Part shown: piece by piece, positions 56,633-64,000 of the stretch
Layout of the letters: every line of letters begins with the position of its first letter
Numbering within the stretch: the stretch's first letter is position 1
Source of the DNA: Tenodera sinensis
Taxonomy: Eukaryota; Arthropoda; Insecta; Mantodea; Mantidae
Reading direction: 5' to 3'
Length of the DNA: 64,000 bases
NCBI GenBank assembly: GCA_030765045.1
Contig: CM060974.1
Location: 50,158,839 to 50,222,838 of the forward strand
The notes under the pieces: generated by a model
Databases searched by the model: none
What the model was told of the DNA's origin: nothing
What the model saw: only the letters and a program-made list of their open reading frames with translations
Translations under genes and position numbers: made by a program

Positions 56633-57245
56633 TATACAACTCTGCAAGACTTTTGGAAAATTACGACAAAAATGGCAGAGATGTCTTAACAGTGAGACAG
56701 AATATTGATCAATAGAAAATTGTTCATGTAAATATTTTTGTAAGAGTGTGTAAATTTCTAATTCTTTTAATTTGGGTGTATCAGGAACTTATTTTTTTTT
56801 AATAATACTCAAAATAGACAATGTTTTCTCGTCACTTTGAGTTCAACCAATGAGAACTGTTGCGGGGATGAATACATAAGAATGGCGGTGTTGCGTCATA
56901 GGGACGCTCGGACTCTTTTATCATTAGCGTCTGTGAGCTCAAGGTGAAAGGATGTATATTTTTGCTGATAGCGTGTGAACATGTAAATTACACCCAAACT
57001 TTTAACCAGTGTAGATTCTATCGAATTTTGAAAGTTGTTAACTAATTGGTATGGTGTTGAAAGTGTAAATGAACGAATAAATATGTTGTGATAAAGGAAC
57101 GTTGATTCGTGCATTCCATTCTGTATCCACCGACCCCGTAGATAAGAGTAGCGTCTGCTATAACAAACTTTCCACCTTTTAGTAAAAACATTATTCCTGC
57201 TGCTATATTCCTGCTGCTACGTAAAAATATTATAAAAACAGCACC
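56633..57245 (+). repeat. Probable 5' LTR of the gypsy element, with primer site
   Basis: It shares scattered blocks with 12062-12927 (GAGACAGAAT, AAGAGTGT, TTAGCGTCTxTG) and ends before TGGCTTGCCCAACGTGG, which resembles the tRNA-Lys-type primer-binding sites of some insect gypsy elements. The left limit is approximate because no 3' LTR is present in the window. Confidence 0.55.
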
Positions 57246-57536
57246 AAAATGGCTTGCCCAACGTGGAGCGCGAATTTAGAATGGAATGCAAAATTACGAG
57301 AACAAAGTGTTAACATCGAATGACGCCATCTCATCGCGCAGGAGAAAGACGCCATTAGACCATCGACTGATATCAACAAAACATCGATACACGGAGAATC
57401 AACGTGGGAAAAACACCGGAGATCATCTAGCGAAGCCAACTACCCAGGAGACGTAAATAACTGGACGAAGAACCAACAGAAAAGAAAGTAGGATCAAAAT
57501 TTTTTGTTTTTTACATACATTTTATTTCCATTGCAT

Positions 57537-59606
57537 ATGCTACTGAGAAGTGGCAAAATATTGGGACTTTCAACATTAAGTGAATTGGATAAAGAAATTA
57601 AAATGTCGCGAAAAGAGATAGAAACAGGAGTGGGGGAAGGGGCAGATAGGCCTAGTTATCAGATAGAATTAGAAGGTGAGGAACAGGCGGAAATAAGCAA
57701 AGACCAAAGGTTAATGATGATGATGTTTGAAAGACTGGAACAAAGTTTAGGTCAGAAAATGGAACAAAATAACGCAGAATTAAAACATGACATAGAGCAA
57801 AGTTTAGGTCAGAGTATAGGTCAAAAAATAGAGGGAGTGAGAGAGCACTTGGAAAATAATAAAAAAGAAATAGAACAGAAAATGGAGGAAGTGAGACAGA
57901 ACTTAGAACAAAAAATGGAATTAGGTAAACAGAAAATGGAATTAGGTAGACAGAACTTAGAACAGCAAATGGAATTAGGTAGACAGAACCTAGAACAGAA
58001 AATAGAATTAGGAAGACAGGAGTGTAAAGAAAATATGAAAGTAATGGAAACTAATTTAAAATTAGTACATAAAAACTTAAATGAAACAAAGGAAGCCTTA
58101 GAAGCTAGGATAGAAATTGTAGGAGATAGGATGGGAAAGATAGAATCAGAGATGAGAGAGAATAAAATTGTGTTAGAAGGAGAAATTGCTAGATGTAGGG
58201 ATGAAATAACAGAATGTAATACAAGTGTAGACTGTAAGATAACAAATGTAAAAGCAGAAATAACTGAGGAATTAAGTAAAGAGATTCAGGTAGTAAAGAA
58301 AGACATTATTAATGAAACTGTAGAACAAATTGTAATTCCTAAAATTAAGACAATGAATGATGTGATGCTTTCACAACAGGATGCTATAAATGATATGAAA
58401 CAAAGCCACTTAGAAATAAAGAATGATTTAAAATCAATTTGTGAAGAAATGAAAAAAGGGAAAGAAAGTTTGGCTAATGTAAATGATGTTGTGAAGGCAT
58501 TACAAAGACAAGATGATTTAGATGTAAGTAATGTACAAGATGAGAGTTATTTGAGTAATGTACAAAATGTTGACTCACCATACAGAGAAAGAGGTTCACA
58601 ACCAAACAATGACACAACACATAACACATGTTACACCAACAGCATATTACATGAAATCACACCACCTACATTTGACGAGGAGAAGGGAGACGATCCAAAA
58701 CTCTTTGTTAAAGAGATGGAAGAATATTTTAAAGTGAAAAGGATACCAAACGAGCTTAGGATGATGATAGTTAAGAAAAGCTTAAAAAACAAGGCATTAG
58801 AATGGCTCAGGTTAACACTAGCTGGTCATGAGTCGTATAGCTCATTCAGAAATTTATTCCTATCAAGGTATTGGGGCCCAGCTAAACAAAACCAAACTAG
58901 GGTAGAGCTAGCGACAGGTAGATACGATCCAACCAAAGGGTTGTCGCTAGTCGATTATTTTATGAAAGTAGCCAACAAAGGAAAGCTATTAGACCCCAAC
59001 TTGTCGGAGGCAGAACTAATTACCAGCATAAAAAGACATTTCCCAGACACAGTGAGAACAGGGTTAATTGTTGCGAGGCCAGTAGATTTTGCAGATATGA
59101 TAGAACTGCTGACAGCCTTCGAAACACAAAATGGTCGGCCTAATGAGCATAGACATAGGAACGGTCACCCAAACTCACCCATCCTAAACCGGAACACGGC
59201 TACGAACAACCAGAGTGAGGGAGAACATAGAAATACTAGGAGTACCCATGAAAGGGGGAGAGGGGCACACCATTTCCCACAACCACATAATCATGGCGAG
59301 AGGATGGAGAACACAAGACAGCGATACCACGACACGATACCGAGGGGTGAATCGAGATACAGAACGCATAGATATGATCGTGGAAGACCAGGAGGCCGTA
59401 CCCATCAAGTGAATCATATACGATTCTGTAGGGAATACTTGAACAGCCATAGGCCGTCGTACAATAGGGGTTCACGTCAAAGGGGTAGAAACCAAGGGAA
59501 CACCGACAACGTAAGACAACAGGAACAGAATGAAAATGTGCCGGATAGGACCGATACTGCACAGAATACAGAAACGACGATCACCTCCAACGTCCAGGAA
59601 AACTAA
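57537..59606 (+). CDS. Gag polyprotein of a Ty3/gypsy retrotransposon
   Basis: 689 residues from ATG at 57537 (MLLRSGK, conserved with the copy at 13221). A long coiled coil (about residues 60-270) contains a run of 11-residue repeats (MELGRQNLEQ-type) not in the other copy. Then come FDEEKGDDPKLFVKEMEEYF (about 382-401), ALEWLRLTLAGHES and KGLSLVDYFMKVA, a retrotransposon capsid domain. The C-terminal end is rich in Arg, His, Gly and Asn, with no CCHC knuckle, and probably binds RNA through basic residues. The frame is intact. Its end overlaps the pol frame, which lies one base back. Confidence 0.9.
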   Translation: MLLRSGKILGLSTLSELDKEIKMSRKEIETGVGEGADRPSYQIELEGEEQAEISKDQRLMMMMFERLEQSLGQKMEQNNAELKHDIEQSLGQSIGQKIEGVREHLENNKKEIEQKMEEVRQNLEQKMELGKQKMELGRQNLEQQMELGRQNLEQKIELGRQECKENMKVMETNLKLVHKNLNETKEALEARIEIVGDRMGKIESEMRENKIVLEGEIARCRDEITECNTSVDCKITNVKAEITEELSKEIQVVKKDIINETVEQIVIPKIKTMNDVMLSQQDAINDMKQSHLEIKNDLKSICEEMKKGKESLANVNDVVKALQRQDDLDVSNVQDESYLSNVQNVDSPYRERGSQPNNDTTHNTCYTNSILHEITPPTFDEEKGDDPKLFVKEMEEYFKVKRIPNELRMMIVKKSLKNKALEWLRLTLAGHESYSSFRNLFLSRYWGPAKQNQTRVELATGRYDPTKGLSLVDYFMKVANKGKLLDPNLSEAELITSIKRHFPDTVRTGLIVARPVDFADMIELLTAFETQNGRPNEHRHRNGHPNSPILNRNTATNNQSEGEHRNTRSTHERGRGAHHFPQPHNHGERMENTRQRYHDTIPRGESRYRTHRYDRGRPGGRTHQVNHIRFCREYLNSHRPSYNRGSRQRGRNQGNTDNVRQQEQNENVPDRTDTAQNTETTITSNVQEN

Positions 59607-59683
59607 GTACAAGTCAACTTTGTGTCCCGGAAGTTGACCTGTGTGGCAGTAGGGGCAATATTGACCAATGTAATGTAGGTACC

Positions 59684-62600
59684 TTGAGAAGACAGGCGAG
59701 TGAAAGAAAGGAAATAACCAATCCACCAATGATTAGGCTGAAGGTATGGGGTATCGAATTGCCAGCAATGATTGATACAGGAGCCAGCACATCAGTATGT
59801 GACGAACAGCTGTTCCAGGAACTGATAACTAAAAGAAATGCTGAATTCTTGCCTGTGTGTGGAGTGTATTGCAGCACAGCAATTGGCAAGAAAAAGGAAC
59901 ATGTTAAATACCAGGTAAGGCTGGTAATTGAAATCGGAAGTTGGAAGTTCGATTTTATTGCCCTAGTAATACCTAGACTAACAGCTACCCTAATCATTGG
60001 CAGTGATTTGCTTAACCTTTGGAGGTCGGTAATTAACTATGACCTACATGAATTTATTATTAAGGAAGGAGCCTCAGAATGCACTGCGAAGTTCCTGGAG
60101 GAAGAAACATGCCAGGAGGAACCAGACCAGACAGGGATCCATCCGGATGAACAATTCTTTGTGGAGAACATCAATGTCCACGAGAATAGGTTGGTAGACC
60201 TAAGGGTAAATAAGAAGAAAGCAGGTTGGACAAGCGAGGAGGAAACTAACGTTTGCAGCCATTGGATCTGCACAGAAGACGAGTATGTTGCCTGGGACAA
60301 CTACCAACCTGAACCACTACCAACAGGTGGAGAAGAATCGATGTTACAACTAATCGATGAGAAGGTCTGGGGGGCACATGGCATCTCTGAAGAGGGAAGA
60401 AACCAACTTAGGAAAATATTGGTTAAAAACAGGAAAGTTTTCAATAAAAAGCCAGGTACGTGTAACAAGTACGTACATACTTTTACAGTAACAGATATTA
60501 CCCCCTATTCACATAAATCCAGGCCCATCCCCAACTCCATCAGGGAGGAAGCTGACAGAGTGATCCAGAAAATGTTAGCGGACGGAATAATAGAGCCGTC
60601 GGACTCATGTTACGTGAATCCAGTGGTATGGGTCCATAAGAAAGGGGGAAAATTGAGGATGACCATAGACGCAAGGAAGATAAATACACATACCTTGCCG
60701 GATCATTACAGGCCTGAGGGGGTAGACCAACTAATATCGAAATTGAAGGGAGGTCAACATTTCACAAGTCTCGACTTGACAGCATCGTTCTGGCAAATTC
60801 CTCTTCATCCAGATGTCAGGAAATATACCTGTTTCTTGCACAAAGGAAAGGTATACCATTTTTTAAAATGTGCCTTTGGACTATCGACCAGTAGCAGTGC
60901 ACTACTGAGGGCTCTAGACAAAGTTTTTGGGGATACCATCGAGACTTTTGTGACGCAATATGTCGACGATTTTTTGATATACAGCAAGAATCCCGAGTCG
61001 CACTTACATCACATAGATTATGTATTATCCAGGTTCCAGGAAAGCAACATGACCCTAAATTTAGAAAAGTGTGAATTTTTCGTCAAAGAGGCTGAATTTC
61101 TAGGCCACATCATTACACCTGATGGTATACAACCTAATCCGGAGAGGGTCAAGGCCATAGAGCATATACCACCCCCACGTAACTTAAAACAGTTGAGAAG
61201 GTTTCTGGGCATTTTACAGTACCAGTCAAAATTCGTGGTCAATTACGCTAAGGAATTGGTACCCCTTAGAGCACTGTTGAAAAAAGATACTAAGTGGGAA
61301 TGGAATGCTGAACACCAGGTGGCCTTTGAGAATATCAAAGAACTTTTCAAGCACAGTATTCTCCTGGAACGACCGGATCCAAATTCACCTTTTCTAGTAT
61401 ACACCGATGCTAGTGCGCACTCATATGGAGCAATATTAGCACAAGAAGATGCAGATGGCAACAAACATGTGATTGCCACAGCTTCTAGATTTTTAAACAA
61501 GATAGAAGCCAATGCCTGCATAACCGAACTGGAAATAGGTGCAATCCATTTTGCGTTGCAAAAGTTCAGACAATATATATATCTTTATAAAATAATTATA
61601 TATACAGATCACGTAAGCCTGTCCTTCATTCAAAAATGCAAGCTAACCAACTCCAAGATCTCAAGGTACATACATGAGATAATGTCACACGACATAGAGG
61701 TCAAACATATCCCGGGGAAGGAGAACATCTTCAGTGACTTATTGTCAAGATTAAGGTCGGAGAGTCACATACCCGAGACGATATACAATCCGCACCATGA
61801 GATTAAAATCATGCAGATAAATAGCAAAGAAAGCAACGAGATCTTGCAAGACTTCAAGAACATAGCAAAGCTACAACAAGAAGACCCTGAATTGAAGAGG
61901 CTATTCGACAAGGCTCCAGACATAATACCAAGATTGGATGCCAAGATAGGCAAATTTAGGAACATCCTATTTAAATTGCATGGTCGCGACGTAAGGAAAT
62001 GGAAAATGATGGTACCAAATTCCTTACAGGACAAGGTCATTTTGGCATTCCACCACTCGATGCTTCACTCCGGTACTGAGAGAACAATGCTTGCCATCGA
62101 GGAGGTATTGTACATCAAACATCTTGGCAAGAAGGTCAGGAAGTTAATTTCCTCATGCGACCTATGCCAAAAGGCCAAGCCAATTAATGTAAAGTACGAT
62201 GTCATCCCACAATCCATCGTGAGGAACGAGAAAAATGCATTGGTGTGTATTGACGAGCATGGAGAGCTACCAAGGGGTAAAGATGGAAACAGATACATAT
62301 TTGTCATGTTTGATGTTTTCACAAAATTCACCAAAATATACCCCATTAAGAACATCAAAAGCAGAACATGCCTAGATAAAATCGTCAAGGACTACATCCC
62401 AAAATATGGGAGAATAAAATGTATTCTATCGGACAATGCGACCATGCATAAGAGCAAGTTGTTTCAGAACACCTTAGAAACATTAGGAATAAAATTGTAC
62501 TATTCCTCAGCATATTATCCCCAGGGAAACCCGACTGAGAGAATCATGAGGGATATAAGTATTTATTTTTGTTTACTCTGCCACAGAGACCACACTTCCT

Positions 62601-63058
62601 GGACGGAAAAATGCGGATATATAGAGGAGGTGATTAACCATTCGGTGAACCCCACGACCAAGTTCGCCCCTATCGAGCTAATGACCAACACGAAACCAAG
62701 AAAATTAGCAATTGACATTGACACTACGATGGCTGCCCAAAGAGAATTATCAGAGAAGGAAAAATGTCAATTGGCATTCAGAAGGTTACAGCAGAAGGCT
62801 GAAAAAGGGAGGAACAAGGTGAAAAGATTCGTCAGGAAATGGTCCCCACAAATTGGAGAAAAGGTGCTCTTAAAAAGCCACAAAGCATCCAAGGCATCTG
62901 AAAAAAGATCTGGAAAGATGGAGCTATTGTATACTGGACCACTGGTTATAACGAAACAGCTGGGTGACCACACGTATGAGCTACAGAATACAAATGGCAA
63001 GTTGGTAGGAAGATACCATAAAAATAAATTGAAGCCATACAAAGAAAGGACCAAATAG
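59684..63058 (+). CDS. Pol polyprotein (protease-RT-RNase H-integrase)
   Basis: Intact frame; it has no ATG at its start and is open from 59549, overlapping gag by 58 nt in the -1 frame. A -1 ribosomal frameshift is therefore the likely mode of expression; an A-rich GGAAAAC lies at 59597. Residues counted from 59684: protease MIDTGAS (Asp 31), RT with QYVDDFLIY (Asp 428-429) and FLGHIITPDG, RNase H starting YTDASAHSYG (Asp 575), integrase zinc site H791-x3-H795 and C825-x2-C828, and catalytic D857, D917, E952 (35 residues between the last two, as usual). It ends in a GPY/F-type domain (GPLVITKQLGDHTYEL). No env frame follows. The product copies element RNA and inserts the DNA. Probably a young copy. 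Confidence 0.93.
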   Translation: MRRQASERKEITNPPMIRLKVWGIELPAMIDTGASTSVCDEQLFQELITKRNAEFLPVCGVYCSTAIGKKKEHVKYQVRLVIEIGSWKFDFIALVIPRLTATLIIGSDLLNLWRSVINYDLHEFIIKEGASECTAKFLEEETCQEEPDQTGIHPDEQFFVENINVHENRLVDLRVNKKKAGWTSEEETNVCSHWICTEDEYVAWDNYQPEPLPTGGEESMLQLIDEKVWGAHGISEEGRNQLRKILVKNRKVFNKKPGTCNKYVHTFTVTDITPYSHKSRPIPNSIREEADRVIQKMLADGIIEPSDSCYVNPVVWVHKKGGKLRMTIDARKINTHTLPDHYRPEGVDQLISKLKGGQHFTSLDLTASFWQIPLHPDVRKYTCFLHKGKVYHFLKCAFGLSTSSSALLRALDKVFGDTIETFVTQYVDDFLIYSKNPESHLHHIDYVLSRFQESNMTLNLEKCEFFVKEAEFLGHIITPDGIQPNPERVKAIEHIPPPRNLKQLRRFLGILQYQSKFVVNYAKELVPLRALLKKDTKWEWNAEHQVAFENIKELFKHSILLERPDPNSPFLVYTDASAHSYGAILAQEDADGNKHVIATASRFLNKIEANACITELEIGAIHFALQKFRQYIYLYKIIIYTDHVSLSFIQKCKLTNSKISRYIHEIMSHDIEVKHIPGKENIFSDLLSRLRSESHIPETIYNPHHEIKIMQINSKESNEILQDFKNIAKLQQEDPELKRLFDKAPDIIPRLDAKIGKFRNILFKLHGRDVRKWKMMVPNSLQDKVILAFHHSMLHSGTERTMLAIEEVLYIKHLGKKVRKLISSCDLCQKAKPINVKYDVIPQSIVRNEKNALVCIDEHGELPRGKDGNRYIFVMFDVFTKFTKIYPIKNIKSRTCLDKIVKDYIPKYGRIKCILSDNATMHKSKLFQNTLETLGIKLYYSSAYYPQGNPTERIMRDISIYFCLLCHRDHTSWTEKCGYIEEVINHSVNPTTKFAPIELMTNTKPRKLAIDIDTTMAAQRELSEKEKCQLAFRRLQQKAEKGRNKVKRFVRKWSPQIGEKVLLKSHKASKASEKRSGKMELLYTGPLVITKQLGDHTYELQNTNGKLVGRYHKNKLKPYKERTK

Positions 63059-64000
63059 TCTTTGTCAACGAATGTGTAAGGCAGGAGTAGTAGAGATGAA
63101 AGAAGATAACAATTTTAAATGGTAGGATTTGAAGCTTTCACGGCGAACGTTAGTGATAACAGCTTCACGGGTGATCAGCCGTGTTAAACTTAAAAAGGTC
63201 GAGCTTTTTCATCATTTTAGTCCTGAAGATGGCCATGGAGAGTATAATGGCCGAAAGCTCGACCTTTTTAAGTTTAACACGGCTGATCACCCGTGAAGCT
63301 GTTATCACTAATTTTAAATGGGTTACTTATAGAAAATTATGTTCAGATTAGGAATTACAACAAGGAAGAAAATCAACATAGTCATTGGCTATATCGACCA
63401 CAAAGAGCATTGTCAACAAAAACAGACGAGGACACTGATTGTCATTAAATAAATGAATCATAGCGACGGAAGATAATATGTTTTTGACATAAGGATGTCA
63501 GGGACAAAAATAAAAATGAATCAATTATGATGAAAAAGATATAATATTTCGACACAAAGATGTCGAGGGTAAATCGAGAAGAAAAATAATACAATTACAA
63601 AATAATTGTAAGTATAGAAGTTTTCTCTTATAGAAATAAGAGACAAAAAAATGACAATTAGTGAAATGAGGAAAACCATAACCAGAAAAACAATGCCCAT
63701 GAATGAAGATGAATATAGCCAATGCTAAGCTCGAAGAAATGTTGAACCAAACAACAATGAATAATAACCCAATCAAGAAAATTAGTACCATTAGTAACAT
63801 CAGAGTTTAAAAACCGACTCAACAACCTGCCTATACATAAGCTTATAAGACAAAGAAGGCAAAGAACTGAATAAAATATTGCCATAAACATGATCATAAT
63901 CATTAGCTCAAAATTTGTATCCTGTTTTTCTCTCCTCATAGCAATGAATACAAGTCAAAAACCACATGATAAACCATGATACATTTAAATTATATTTGTG
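63059..64000 (+). other. Region 3' of pol; no 3' LTR seen
   Basis: No sequence matching 56633-57245 is found up to the window end, and no env-like frame. Two small hairpins occur: GACAT/ATGTC at about 63487-63500 and CGACA/TGTCG at about 63550-63565. A foldback is inserted at 63123-63309. The 3' LTR presumably lies beyond the window or is lost. Confidence 0.5.
63123..63309. mobile_element. Foldback insertion with 58-bp perfect arms
   Basis: Arms 63150-63207 and 63254-63311 are exact inverted repeats (outer end TTAGTGATAACAGC, inner end GGTCGAGCTTT), separated by 46 bp. Flanked by AATTTTAAATGG at 63111-63122 and 63310-63321, a target duplication (the last base of the arm overlaps it). The loop has CTGAAGA, then GGCCAT/ATGGCC that can pair, then GAAA beside the arm. 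This order resembles a hammerhead ribozyme core, which is known in Penelope-like terminal repeats; no stem I is visible. Confidence 0.75.

Noticed and set aside
59447..59606. CCHC zinc knuckle in the young gypsy Gag
   Set aside because: I looked for C-x2-C-x4-H-x4-C in the C-terminal part and found only isolated Cys (for example FCREYLNSH); the region is basic but lacks the motif.
63525..63939. Hydrophobic minus-strand frames that could be membrane proteins
   Set aside because: AT-rich antisense frames without start context or homology; they overlap each other and show no codon-like pattern.

Overview
This window is gene-poor, repeat-dense nuclear DNA from an animal, most likely an insect with a large genome. 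The evidence is several tRNA-derived SINE families, I-clade and jockey-like LINEs, Penelope-like elements with GIY-YIG domains, Ty3/gypsy and piggyBac elements, C2H2 zinc-finger exons with consensus splice sites, and one very short TTAGG-type motif. Nothing looks prokaryotic. The species cannot be named from the sequence.

Layout. 1-5.9 kb: an old minus-strand gypsy element between two diverged LTRs. 6-8.7 kb: a SINE, then a ~105-bp tandem repeat split by a LINE, which is itself split by a 540-bp LINE-tailed retroposon. 9.4-12 kb: a GT microsatellite and two pogo/Tigger-like fragments. 12-14.5 kb: LTR and gag of a gypsy family whose better copy lies at 56.6-63 kb. 14.5-17 kb: a jockey ORF1 relic and an inverted/tandem array built on a tRNA-like unit. 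17-20.6 kb: two Penelope-like elements head to head, one cut by an internally deleted piggyBac. 20.6-26.8 kb: a zinc-finger-type N-terminal exon, SINEs, a degenerate tandem array and LINE relics. 26.8-38.7 kb: two more Penelope copies, LINEs, SINEs and a dispersed ~0.9-kb repeat. 38.3-44.4 kb: a recent ~3-kb tandem duplication carrying the end of a zinc-finger gene. 45-53 kb: LINE relics and a nearly complete I-clade LINE carrying a strange chimeric insertion. 53.1-55.5 kb: a piggyBac with one frameshift. 56.6-64 kb: a gypsy element with intact gag and pol.

Host genes. The only convincing host genes are on the minus strand and are C2H2 zinc-finger genes. One has a last exon (43612-45076, 11 fingers) that joins in phase to a 32-nt microexon at 56356-56387 across an 11.3-kb intron full of transposons. 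A probable paralogue shows a 5' coding exon (20608-20937) and a homologous 41-nt microexon (8683-8723) with the same phases; its finger exon would lie left of the window. Everything else I can read as coding belongs to mobile elements.

The most unusual structures are: (1) a 697-bp unit at 51118-51814 in which two inverted tRNA-derived SINE units enclose a captured piece of the host LINE's own reverse transcriptase, flanked by an 11-bp target duplication; (2) the related array at 15.66-16.98 kb; (3) a LINE-tailed non-autonomous family with a conserved hairpin; and (4) a 58-bp perfect foldback downstream of the gypsy pol gene.
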